Assembly (NCBI RefSeq): GCF_000275845.1
Contig: NW_006766886.1
Location: 295,573-359,572, forward strand
Origin: Dichomitus squalens LYAD-421 SS1
Lineage: Eukaryota; Basidiomycota; Agaricomycetes; Polyporales; Polyporaceae
DNA: 64,000 nt
Reading direction: 5' to 3'
The position numbers and the translations under genes were made by a program. Below are positions 1-9,685 of this stretch, piece by piece. A model generated the notes under the pieces. The model was not told the DNA's origin. It did no database searches and saw nothing but the letters and a program-made list of their open reading frames with translations. Each line of letters begins with the position of its first letter. The first letter of the stretch is position 1.

Positions 1-102
1 GGCCGCCCACGTAAGGTGCTCCTTGTAGAGGACCCAGTTCGAGCCGCCGACGTCGAGCTTCGGTACGCGCACGTAGTCGTCGCCAAGTTTCACGGAGGAC
101 AT
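1..102 (-). CDS. Copia Gag-like polyprotein, N-terminus only
   Basis: The minus-strand ATG at 102 opens a frame that stays open to the window edge (34 codons). It contains VPKLDVGGSNWVLYKEHL, the typical start of fungal Copia Gag proteins (a hydrophobic 'PKLxGxNWxxWK'-like motif preceding the nucleocapsid region). The rest of the polyprotein (protease, integrase, reverse transcriptase) would lie outside the window. The leader between the primer site and the ATG is short, as expected for this class. Family assignment is by recognition of the motif only. Confidence 0.6.
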   Translation of the reverse strand, partial: MSSVKLGDDYVRVPKLDVGGSNWVLYKEHLTWAA

Positions 103-162
103 GTTGAGGGATTAGATTGGGGGGTAAGGTAAGTCTTCGAGGATTAGTCCGCCTAGAAGGCA

Positions 163-174
163 GGGCTCATAACC
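163..174 (-). other. primer-binding site for half-tRNA initiator Met
   Basis: The plus strand reads GGGCTCATAACC, which is the anticodon stem-loop sequence of eukaryotic initiator tRNA-Met; the minus (element sense) strand is its complement. Copia of Drosophila and Ty5 of yeast prime from an internal tRNA-iMet fragment of this kind. It lies 61 bases upstream of the gag start, which supports the assignment. Confidence 0.6.
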
Positions 175-185
175 TATAGTAAGCA

Positions 186-208
186 CTCAGTACGCGTTAT
201 GCGGGACT
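186..208. repeat. 23-base direct repeat, copy 1
   Basis: The 23 bases at 186-208 recur exactly at 297-319. A second short motif, CCTATAGTAAGCACT, also occurs twice (173-187 and 231-245). Both sit inside the candidate LTR, so they may be a tandemly rearranged R/U5 region. Confidence 0.85.
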
Positions 209-290
209 AGATATATTACTAATATATGCACCTATAGTAAGCACTACAGTACATTATCAGTGGGAGCCCGGCGGGGTAACTATATGGGCG

Positions 291-328
291 GCTCACCTCA
301 GTACGCGTTATGCGGGACTGAGGTGAGC
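291..328. repeat. inverted repeat enclosing direct-repeat copy 2
   Basis: GCTCACCTCA (291-300) and its exact reverse complement TGAGGTGAGC (319-328) flank an 18-base loop, and the loop region is the second copy of the 23-base repeat (297-319). A stable 10-bp stem could form in DNA or in the retroelement RNA. Confidence 0.8.
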
Positions 329-346
329 GAGTACAGATTCGACAAC

Positions 347-353
347 TTATATA
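347..353 (-). promoter_or_regulatory. TATA box of the LTR promoter
   Basis: The minus strand reads TATATAA here, after a CT-rich run and about 170 bases before the primer-binding site. This is the expected place for a retrotransposon promoter inside an LTR. Confidence 0.45.
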
Positions 354-503
354 GAAGAGAGAGGATAATGTAACAATCGTATCGTAAGGGGTCCGAAGAA
401 GGCCGCGCCACAGGGCGCATCAATCCCGATGGTGTTCCGTAGTCGCGCGGCGTCGCGCAAGGCTTGCGACGTCATCGCGCTACAATCGCGCCATTCTCCA
501 ACA

Positions 504-1530
504 AATTGTCCCACCGTTGAAACGAGTATCCAGACATTCCCTTTGAATATCACCTCGAAAAGCTGATAACAGGATGATATGAATGCAATGTTTGTGCATA
601 GCCAATTTGAAGAGAATCAGTCACACAGGCATGCATGATCTTGTCCTGATTCAGTCACACAATTGCTTTTCTCAGGATTTCCTCTACAACAATCGGGGTA
701 GCGACTTCATGAATCCGTCTGATGACCTGAAATTCAGGGGAAGTACAGTTGCAAGGATATTGAATACATATATGAATTATGTCTGGTCAGTGGATTGGGG
801 AAGCGGCAAATTGGGTAGTGTCCCAAGGACCCATCGGTCACCCATGGTGTCCCAAGGAGCCGTTAATCACTGTATTCCTCGCCTCCCCAGAGTCGCAAGT
901 GATTGCCTATTTTGTATAGCCTCAGGCATTCAAGTATACGTCTCCCCTTATGCGGTGAGCGGGGATCGATGCTACTTCTCGTCATCTCCTAGAGAGTTTA
1001 TGCAACTGGATTGTTCTTGGGACAGCACAGTACAACAGGCCGTGGACGGACTATTGATATAGAACTTTGAATGAGTGTCCGTAATCGCATAACTTGAAGA
1101 GAAGGTTGTGTGAGAGTGCCCTGGAAAAAACAGGGCGCTGAGGAACCAGAGCCGCCACAAGCAAGGAGCACTTGTCGCATAGACACTCGGATAGAACTTA
1201 TGTTCGGAAGTCGTCGTTAGCCTCCATTAGCAGTAAGTCTGCCGTAGCGTTGGGTGCAGCCTGAACACGAGCTACTCCATGAAGAGCGGGACTGTTGGCT
1301 TAAGTCTCATTGTATTAGTATTTAGAGCGGCGCATTATATTGAGGGACTTACGAGAGGATCTACGGTGCATCGATGTTAATTGAGTAATATTGTTGTCAT
1401 TTCGGGCTTCACACACGAGGCTAAATATATGGGTAGCCGCAAAAATGGTTAACAGTAGCGACTACATCGAGGTACGTGCACGAAGTCGTGATAGTGAAAC
1501 AACGTTAGAATATTCATATTCAAAGCCCCT
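504..1530. other. no supported gene
   Basis: Open frames here are short, lack recognisable motifs and lack splice-consistent partners. The stretch lies between the retroelement end and the 3' end of the alcohol dehydrogenase gene and looks like plain intergenic or decayed sequence. Confidence 0.5.
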
Positions 1531-2987
1531 TCAAGCCTTCGTAGCCTTCATACCGGGGACAACGACCATGCGGCCCGTGACCCTCCCAGCCCGGAGCTCA
1601 TCCAAAACCTTGTTGACTTCCTCCAGGGGCGCAGCAGAGACTACGGGTTTAACAGCGCCCTAAAGTCGCATTTGTTAGCGGTGGGTCATGATGAAAGCGG
1701 GGGACTCGTGCCTCAGCAAGAAGGGCGAGCGAAGCCTTCAAGTCGTCCTTGGTGCCGTAAAGGCTGGTCAAGACTGATAGATGTTGTGTCAGTGAGCGCC
1801 GACGGAGCATTCGAGGCGATGACATACCATTGGTGCGGAAAATCAGGAGTTCAAAGATGTTGAAAGAAAGGTTGTCTCCAAATAGGCCAACCTAAGATCG
1901 CAACGTTCAAGAGGACAGTCACGACTTGATTACTTCGCGCTTCATGTCTTACCATAACGATAGTACCAGGAGTTTCCTGGAGACTGTTGCCATGACCCTT
2001 CACAACGGCCTGGTCGATGGTGAAAGCTAAAGGATAAACGTCAGTTTTCCTGAATCAAGCAAGCTTGGTTCTCAGTGCTGTGCTCACATTGCTGATTAGA
2101 CACAAAGTCAATCACTATATCAACCTGGAAATTCTTCGACTCATCGGTGGAGGAAGTGAGCGAGGTCAGCTCCGTGGGCTGGAAGGCTTGCTCGGCACCG
2201 AGAGACAGAGCAAGCTCCCTCGCGCTGGCCTTGATATCGCAGGCAAAGACGGTGGCTCCGTAGGATTTTGCCAACTGGACGGCCTGGTGTCCAAGACCAC
2301 CGACGCCGTAGATCAGCACACGCTGCTTAGTCCCTGGTCTGAGCTAGAGGTGATCATCGGTGTTCAGCTTTATGGGAGGTCTTCCGGAATGGAGAACTCA
2401 CCCCAGCACGGTTGTGGACTGCGTTGTACACGGTGATCAACGAGTCGGCAGCAAGGGCCGCAACCTCAGGTCTGAGATCGGCGGGCTACCGGGGATGGTG
2501 TCAAACCGAGCGGGTAGTAACCAACAAAATGCCCTTACGACGGGGACGAGATCGGACGCGTCCGCAACTATGAACTCAGCGAATCCGCCGTTCTCGCCGA
2601 TGCCGATACTGTCCGCAAAAGGTGGCAAGCCGGGAATCTGGTGGGGATCGTGAGCGACGATGTCCCATATGGCGTATAGCTTTCCGATCTCAATGTTCTC
2701 GACGTCCTTGCCAAGTCTGTAGAATTGATGACGTTAGTGCTGTCTCCGTTGAATCGACGCGGGCGACTCTGTACGTACTCCACCGCATAGCCGGCATTCT
2801 CGTGGCCGAAGACATACTTCCGCGGGTCGTTCAAAGTGTCGGATAGTAAGAGAGTGTCGGAATGACACACTCCCGCAGCGGCAACCTTGAGAAGCACTTG
2901 CTTGGGGCCAGGTCTGGGGATGGGGATCTCCTGCAAAACCAGGCTTGTGAGACCGTTGTGGAAAACAGCAGCGCGCATGGTAGTCAT
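1531..2987 (-). CDS. zinc-type alcohol dehydrogenase family protein (8 exons)
   Basis: Medium-chain dehydrogenase/reductase, expected to oxidise or reduce alcohols/aldehydes with NAD(P) in the cytosol. Predicted exons (minus): 2987-2779, 2716-2539, 2485-2402, 2343-2088, 2026-1953, 1891-1828, 1773-1712, 1659-1531, giving about 352 residues, the normal length. The N-terminal GroES-like fold has the catalytic-zinc ligands Cys41 (AAAGVCHSD) and His62-Glu63 (FGHENAG). The Rossmann domain has GVGGLGHQAVQLAK, and the C-terminus ends in the usual LEEVNKVLDELRAG motif. The four-Cys structural-zinc lobe is absent. The start MTTMRAAV was chosen because the family begins just before the MRA strand. Intron 7 would need a GC donor (GAG/GCACGA) or it marks a mutated site; all other introns are GT-AG. 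Two relatives lie at 4414 and 14302. Substrate cannot be told from sequence. Confidence 0.8.
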
Positions 2988-3974
2988 GGTAGAGTAGCGT
3001 TTGAGGTGGTGGTGGTAGATGATATGGGTTGAGTAGATGGGACCAGGAGATTCTGAATGAGGAGATACTTCTGGGAGTATTTGCGTCTTCATATACCTGT
3101 TCATTAGCGGCTATCAACCACAGCTATCGAGAGAGGGTGAACATAGAGTAGCTCATGCTACCCCTCGGAATACGTGTGCCGTGCAGGCAACTCCTCAAAC
3201 CAGCGCCGTGGATGGGAAGAGGTTCAACTTCTGAAACATACCGTAATGTCTGAGTGCCACATGCCGTAGCAGCACCGCTGGCGTGCTCGAGAGTAACTTG
3301 TTCCGTCATAGGGGGAAACGTAGCCATCACTGCATGATACGGAATGGATCGGCGGCGTGTTTGAGAAAGACGCCGTACTCACTGGAAAGTAGACTGGAGG
3401 TATAATATATGTATACCACTATCGCTCGAAGCTTGCACGAAATATCAAAATGAGCTCCCGACTCGGAGTCGACTGTGAATCTCGGAAATTCAGCGAGTCT
3501 GACATAGTGCCGCACGCAAGTCAACCTGGGGTCTGTAGATAATCCAAGTTCACTACTAAGCGACTAGACTCAGACTAACCTCTAGGCCATGTCAAGGTCT
3601 GGCACGGAAAGTAGACCTCCGATAAAATAGGGCATCATCATCACCAGCGACGGTGGTCAACCTGTTTCGTTGTTCCTCGAGACGCCCGGGCCCGAGGTGG
3701 AGCCCTTCCGGGACTCCGGTGCGGGCGAGCCGGTGCGCCGGCCCAAAGGACGAGGCTTTGAGCAAACTTGATTTGAACTAGTTCACCCCGCCCGCCCGCA
3801 CAGGTCGCCAACATCACCATCGTATCTCACATGATTCCCAACACAATCGCGAAAACTTGTTGGCTCCGCCCGAGGTTGGATGGTTTCACCATGCACCTGG
3901 GGATGATAGAGCCTGAGTCGACGGTCCTCCACTTGGGGCTCTGTATCGGTGATCGAGACGTCCTCCATTGACGA
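2988..3974. other. upstream region of the dehydrogenase, no supported gene
   Basis: No recognisable coding signal on either strand. The first few hundred bases should hold the promoter of the minus-strand dehydrogenase, but I see no clear named element. Confidence 0.4.
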
Positions 3975-4187
3975 CTATCCCCATCCCCATACTGAATTTC
4001 TCAGGGCATATCGGTCCCCCCACACAACAATGTCGTATATTCCGAGATGCGGTGCGAAAAGGACCCTTTCACCGAGCGCGGCCTCGTACCGCCTTGAGCT
4101 CAAGGGGTTTGAGAGGATTACCTCGAAGGTGAGCTCAGGAGTTCCATCTTGGCAGTACAATGGGCGCAATGCATATGACTTCTCCAT
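3975..4187 (-). other. possible small ORF or gene remnant (70 codons)
   Basis: An ATG-started frame of 70 codons with a protein-like composition (for example FAPHLGIYDIVVWGDRYA). I do not recognise a family. It ends in TAG soon after a GTATGG that could be a weak splice donor, so it might be the first exon of a small gene or a relic. No independent support exists. Confidence 0.2.
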
Positions 4188-4413
4188 ACGCCGCTGAACT
4201 GCCGCCTGGGCTGTAAGCAGTCGATTTCACACCTCTATCGGCCCTTACTGAGCCAGCGCGTGGCGTCGTAGGCGTCGAGGGTCGCCGTGGTTAGCTACCT
4301 CAACACAGCCAGTAGGCGAAGAATATGAAAATCGCGCTGGAGCAGTCGACCAGGCAGCTGACATCCGCGCTATCCAGCAACTCCATTCCTGTAACCTATT
4401 ACAGCACTCCAGG

Positions 4414-4625
4414 ATGACAGCCCTCAAGCGTACCGCTGTCTATGTTCGGGGCAACAACGAGCTCGTTCTCTAGACGAAGGCCGCCCCAATCCCAAAGCCG
4501 AAGCGAGTTCTGTTGAAGGTGGTCGCTTCGGGTATCTGTCACTCGGACACTTTCGTCCTCTCTGCCGCCATTCCCGGCACGCGTACCTACACTCTGGGCC
4601 ATGAGAACGTCGGAGTCGCTGAGCA
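4414..4625 (+). pseudogene. alcohol dehydrogenase first-exon fragment with internal stop
   Basis: The plus strand encodes the start of the same dehydrogenase family as 1531-2987: M-T-A-L-K-R-T-A-V, then a TAG at 4471-4473, then KRVLLKVVASGICHSD and LGHENVGVAEQ. It keeps the catalytic-zinc Cys and His-Glu positions. The exon ends at a GTAAGC donor in the same phase as exon 1 of the intact gene, yet no second exon follows before 5011. The in-frame stop after 19 codons and the missing remainder make this a decayed copy. A sequencing error could explain the stop but not the missing domains. Confidence 0.75.
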
Positions 4626-4627
4626 GT

Positions 4628-5010
4628 AAGCGATTCCCCATTCGTCCGAGCCTTCAGAGTCACGGATCTCGTCTCACTACCGCTTGCATATCTGAGGCTC
4701 GGAATACAATCGAGTTTCATGAGTGATCATTGGCGTTTGATTCGTACCTACATCGTTTCAAGTGCGAGACGTAACGTGTTGTCGGCCCCAGAAGCCGATT
4801 GCTATGTTGTCGACTGCTGATATAAGCACACCGTATTCGACACCGTACAGAAAATCTGGCGAGTTGTCGTAGGATCGAGAGGAGTGGTGAAAGCGATAAG
4901 CCTTTGATATATGGAATATACATGTGCGTACTGAGATGATTCTATTATACTCTTCCTAATGTACCTGTGCCCAGCGTGAAAGGTGTGGAGCCGAACGGAC
5001 CGCTAGATCC
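4628..5010. other. no supported gene
   Basis: About 380 bases between the dehydrogenase fragment and the 3' end of the RNB gene. No further dehydrogenase exons are recognisable. Confidence 0.5.
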
Positions 5011-7990
5011 TCATCGACGAGTTACGTCCAGACTGGGCCGGGTGCCCAGTAACACCTGGTGGATATCCACGTCTAGCTCGTCTCCCAGGTGCCATCGGTT
5101 GGTCTGGTCGAGCGGGACACCCACCAAGCGCGCCTTCAGCCCGAGCTCCGATAGATACACCGCACAGTTCATCTCCCCAATCTTGTCATTCGCCGTCGGC
5201 GCCTCTACCAAACGCGCCTTGAGCGTTCTGAGCGGGTCGTGCTCCCTCTGCGCCCGCCTAGGGTCGTTCATCCACCTGATCAGGAACCAGTGCGCCCAGA
5301 ACGACTGCTGAATGATCTCCGACTGCCTCGCCGCCTGCTCCCGCAGGGAGAGGTCCTCCGCTGCGCGCAGGAGCCACGCTTCGTCGAACAGGACCGGTGC
5401 TCCGCGCTCGCCCTTCTCTCTAAGGAGGGCGTGCTTGATTTGCCAGTGCGCGATCATGTCACCGAATCTCCGGAGAGGCGACGTGACCTTCATGTAGCCC
5501 TCGCCCTCGGGGATGCCCATGAGGGCATGAATCGATGGCGTCAAAACGTACTGCCCGGGTGGGCTGATGACGCGTGCGGCGAGCGCGACGTAGGGGTCGA
5601 CGACGCCTCCTGGGCCCCTGCTCGCCAGAAGCTCCTCGATCTTACCGCGGAGCTCTGTCTGAAGCGGAGCGACAGTGCGACGGATTGCGGGGATGCCCCG
5701 GTCCCGGAAGAAGAGAGAGGCGGCTCGGCCAGCGGCCCTCATAGCTTCCGCCACGAGAACCCTAGAACCCATCTCGAGCGCGTTGGCGACTCCATACGTC
5801 AGCTTGGGGAAGCCACGGAACTCCGAGGGGACGGAGGTGCTCATGATATCGCTGGGTAGGGGTCGGGGCTCGATAATCATGTTGGGTCTCGGTAAGCTGA
5901 ATACGAGCGCGTTATTCTTGAGGCGATCAGCTTCCAGTCGTTGGGTAACCTGCTGAAGGAGCTTGAGATCATCCAGGATAGGAGGGCCGAGGGAAGACAT
6001 ATCAAACTCGTGACGCTGAGGAGCGCCGCCGAACGGGAAATGGGTGGTTCCTGACTCGTTTCCGAGCAATGCATCGACCATGTCGTACTTGATTGTGCGG
6101 ACGTTCCGTACGACGGCTGGCCGGACCTTGTAGTCGACAATTTTGCCAGAAGTGTTCACCTTCATGCTGAAGCTGAGGGCAACGTTCGGCTGACCTTGCT
6201 GACTGTCGAGGCTGAAACGACTAAGAGCGGTATCGCGGGGAAGCATCGGAATCGTGCGGTCCACCCAGTATCGTGTTGTAGAGAGCTGCATGGCGTGACG
6301 AGCTATCTCATGTGAAGGAGGGAGTAGAGTCGTGGGATCAGCGATATGTACATGCAACCAATGGTGCTCTGGGTCAGACGGTATCCTTTCGACGGAGATA
6401 CCGTCGTCGAGTTCCTCGGCGCCCCAATCGTCAATAACATACACCGGCAAGTCACCAAAGTCATGTCGCAGAGACTCCACCACATCGTGAGAGTATAGAT
6501 CAGTCGGACCGAGGGAGCTGGGAAGGATCGGAGTGGGCACAGTCGGGGTGAGGTCAACACTATCAGCTTCATGGTGCAGTTGGATCTCCCGAGAAATCGG
6601 CTCGTCCCATGGAGCAAGCATGCCCAACTCAATCAAGAAGTGGTGAGCAGCCGTGCCGTTGTACTTCTTCATCGAGTGCATCCCGACCGCCTTCAAGATA
6701 TGGGCAACTGGCACCGTGAACGGACTCTTCTGGATCAATCGGTGGGTCCTGAGTGAAGAAACCAGGAAGCGAAGGATCGTCCGGTCGCCTTCGGTCCACT
6801 CGACATCGTCCAAAGGTCGACGGGATGGTGCCTCCTCCCAAGACTCGATGGAACGCTGTCTCGACTCCGCGATGACCTTTCGCGCCTTGGCCGCGAAGAC
6901 ATCCAATGCAGGGGATCGATTCAGGACCATTTCGGTGACAGCCTCGATGTCTGAAACCTCTTGACGAGGGCGGACCCAGAACAGCTGCTTTTCCAGGAAC
7001 TTGCTGGTCTCGACGACATACAGATGCCCAGAAGCGAACAGATATGACTGAACAGCGAAGAGGTCCACGTCTGTCAAGGTCGCGTCCTTCCCAAGCAATT
7101 TCACCGCGGCCTCGCGCGTGGTAAGAGGAGACCATACGGTCGGGTCGGAGTGCGCGACTTGGTCGTAGAAGGACATGCCATTCGCAATCTCGGGAATGGC
7201 GTGGCAGTCGTGCTCGAAGCGCTTTTCGAATGACCGCAGCTTGCTGAGGACCTGCACCCGCGCGTCGCTCTCTGCCTCCGTCTCAGCCCGTTCGAACAGC
7301 CCGCAGCGCTCGATGAGTTTCTCATCGACGAAGTTGGTTAATTGGAAGGTGACGTCGTGTTCATGGCAATGCCAGACCTCGCCGACGCTGGTGAGAGCAT
7401 GCATGACCCATTTCCGGTTGTAGAGCATGGTGTAGAGTACGACGGCGTTCATGGTTATGTCGGCTCTGTCCGTCGCGCAACATCTCAGAATGCGATCACT
7501 AGAGCAAAGTCAACAGCGCTCACCTGCGAAGCTCGACTAGAGTACCAGCGGGTATGCGGCGCGTCTCGTCAACGAAGGCGTCAACGTCGCTGCTCTCCGG
7601 TAAAGCAAGGTCGTGGGGCTCGTCCAAAGCAGTGAACAGCTGCTTCTCCTTCGAGGGGGGAATCTCTGTAGTGGGTCGTTGGAAGTCCGTTACACGGCCC
7701 TTCCCCTTCCCCTTCACATCATCCTTGGTTTTGAGAGGCTTGCCCTCGAGCCATGCTAGTGCCTCCGGCGACAAGACCTTCTTAAGCTCCTCCGAGACTG
7801 GCTGGTTGGCATGTCCACGTTCACGTCCCCGCTCGCGCCCTCCTCCAAACGGACCCTCTTTTAAGAGTGTAGTAGACCGTCTGGTTCCTCCGCTTGTGCC
7901 GCTTCGGTGTCTGCAGAACGTATAGCGAATCCCAGAAGAGACGTCAGGGATGCGCTGGATCGCCCTTTTCTGCATTGCGCACAGATGCAA
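5011..7990 (-). CDS. mitochondrial RNB-family 3'-5' exoribonuclease (Dss1/MSU1-like)
   Basis: RNase II/R-type enzyme; fungal relatives (yeast Dss1, Neurospora CYT-4) act in the mitochondrial degradosome or in RNA turnover and intron processing. Two exons are predicted: 7990-7524 and 7465-5011 (about 973 residues, close to Dss1). The N-terminus (MQKRAIQRIPDVSSGIRY) is basic and lacks acids, as in a mitochondrial presequence; Met at 7990 or at 7975 could start. The RNB core has VIDDWGAEELDDGIS, which holds the Asp cluster that binds catalytic metal, then HIADPTTL and later LTYGVANALEMGSRV and YMKVTSPLRRFGD, the hallmark RNB C-terminal motif. Exon 2 could also begin 18 bases upstream at TTCTGAG, still in frame. 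The promoter is shared head-to-head with the gene at 8305. Confidence 0.85.
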
Positions 7991-8304
7991 ATACCAATCC
8001 TCCTAAAAGATGAGTGTACAAGTTAGCCCAGGACGCAAAATAGACGCAGAGAAGTCAAGAAGCGAAGGCCGTAGGGACAAGAATTCAAGCAGGAGGAGGT
8101 GTTTGAGCGGCAAGGTCGTCCTGAATCTCCAAAACTTAGGCGCTCAGATTGCCCGATGTGATCTCCCATCGAACTCTGTTCGATCACAAAAGTTCTGGCT
8201 TCCGAGCCATAGGCGTGTCCGGGCAGCTTCAGCGACACATTTGTACTTCAGACCTCTTTGCTCCATCCTCTACAACTCAGACCCGCTCCGGACCCGTAGG
8301 CGAC
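7991..8304. promoter_or_regulatory. bidirectional intergenic region
   Basis: About 310 bases separate the divergent starts of the RNB exonuclease (minus) and the nucleolar-like gene (plus). Both promoters must lie here or inside the 5' ends. I see no clear TATA box. Confidence 0.4.
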
Positions 8305-9480
8305 ATGTTCAAGCGCGTCGAAAGGCGGATACTGAAGAAGGAGAAGGAGGAGGAGCTCGGCCTGGACGAGGAGACGAAGGAGATGCTCGGGCTGAACGCG
8401 GCGGACACCGACTCGGACGAGTCAGAGTCATCTTCGGACGAAGGCTCTGAGGAAGAGGATTTTATAGGTGCGGGAGATGGTGAAGATGCCAGTGACACAG
8501 AGGCGGACGTGATGGACCAGGACGAGGAGCCAAGTGACTTGGGCGAGGACGAGGAAGACGAAGACGAAGATGACGGAGTTTCCATGACTGTCTCCGAATC
8601 CCTACAAAATCCTCTCTGGCACGTATCCCTCGAACCGGAGGTGAAGGCGTGCGCCGTCTGCCCAGGCAAAATATTGAAGAATCCCGTCATGGTTGACGTG
8701 CATATAAATTCAGGCGTGAGTGCTTGTGTTCCTCGCGTGCCTGGGGAGCCTCATAGAACACCTTCACAGGCGCATAAGCGGAGGTTTGCCAAACTACGGG
8801 AGGCGGCGATAGATGTAGACCCCGATACGGACATCCGCGACTTCGTACGCATTCAGCGGCTATCGAGCCAGCCGCAGAAACAGGCCGCTCAGGGCAAGCT
8901 ATCAAAACGCGCGGAGAAAAAGGTGTGCGCTGAGGCCAGTCTCTGCGCTCCCGCTAACATTTCGAATGTGTAGAAAGCGAAGCTTGCCGCTATCAAAGCG
9001 AAGCGTGCCAATCAGAAGCTCATGAAGGCGAAACATAGAGCGAAGAAGGAGGTCAAGGAGAAGACTGCTGCAGAGGTTGACGGTGCTTCATCCGAGTCAG
9101 AACGCGAGGCAGACGCAAGTCCAGCGAAGCCTCCTGCTGTGAAAAAGCGGAAGGTGGAGAAGAGCTCAATATCAGACGAAGCCGTCTCCGCGAAGGCCGT
9201 TCCTGCCAAGAAGCAAAAGCCTCCAGCAGTGAAAGATGGTGCGGACTTCAAGCGAAAAGCCTCGCCCAATGCTGCGAAGGCGATACCGAAGTCGAAGAAG
9301 CAGGCAGCGGATCCTCCGCGAGATTCGGACAAGCCCACCGCGAAGTTCTCTGCAACGCAATCCTCACCTGCGAATCCTTCGGAGCAGTCAAAACGAAAAA
9401 GTACGGTTGCCACATCACGACCTCCGCTACCGAAAGACACGAAGTCGAAAAAAAGGCGGCGCAGCGATACCGCATCATGA
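8305..9480 (+). CDS. acidic/lysine-rich nucleolar-like protein with CxxC...AHKRR motif
   Basis: Three exons are predicted: 8305-8715, 8770-8922 and 8974-9480, about 356 residues. The N-terminus is a basic helix (MFKRVERRILKKEKEEE), followed by a long acidic Asp/Glu/Ser tract. Then comes CAVCPGKILKNPVMVDVH and, across the first splice junction, NSGAHKRRFAKLREAA. This CxxC plus His spacing resembles a C2H2-like zinc knuckle. The C-terminal half is Lys/Ala-rich with several KKRK-type signals and ends KKRRRSDTAS. Such mixed acidic and basic composition is typical of nucleolar or ribosome-biogenesis proteins, but I do not recognise the family with certainty. The start was chosen at the Met preceding the basic helix; an upstream in-frame Met (8149) gives an unlikely extension. 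Confidence 0.7.
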
Positions 9481-9685
9481 CGCCGTTGCTTAGACGGTCG
9501 AGGGGCCTTGTGGGTAACTAGTATATGTATTATATACGAGATTCGGGAGCTACTAATGTCTGTTGAGATACATCCACATGTAAAGAAAAGCCAAGGAGCG
9601 ATAGGTGCGTCGACGCAGCAAAGACAGCACATTGTATCAAATGAGCGACTAGCGAATGAGACAATCATCAATAAAGCAAAGGTAA

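Larger units (their letters stand above)
1..503 (-). mobile_element. 5' end of a Copia-type LTR retrotransposon, cut by the window edge
   Basis: Reading the minus strand, a candidate LTR with a TATA box is followed by a primer-binding site that matches the anticodon arm of initiator tRNA-Met, then a short leader and the first codons of a Gag-like protein that runs off the left end. This order (LTR, half-tRNA primer site, gag) is that of Copia/Ty5-like elements. The outer boundary is not certain: I place it at the TGTTGGAG found on the minus strand at 503, because LTRs normally begin with TG. No second LTR can be seen, so intactness cannot be judged. Confidence 0.6.
175..503 (-). repeat. probable 5' LTR (approximate limits)
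   Basis: The segment lies between a TG start on the minus strand (503) and the primer-binding site (163-174). It holds a TATATAA box and, downstream of it in the minus-strand direction, duplicated short motifs that could belong to R/U5. I do not see a clean CA at the inner end, so the inner border is an estimate. Confidence 0.4.

Noticed and set aside
583..1062. 159-codon plus-strand frame near the left end
   Set aside because: No family resemblance, no codon-bias difference from noise, and no splice partners.
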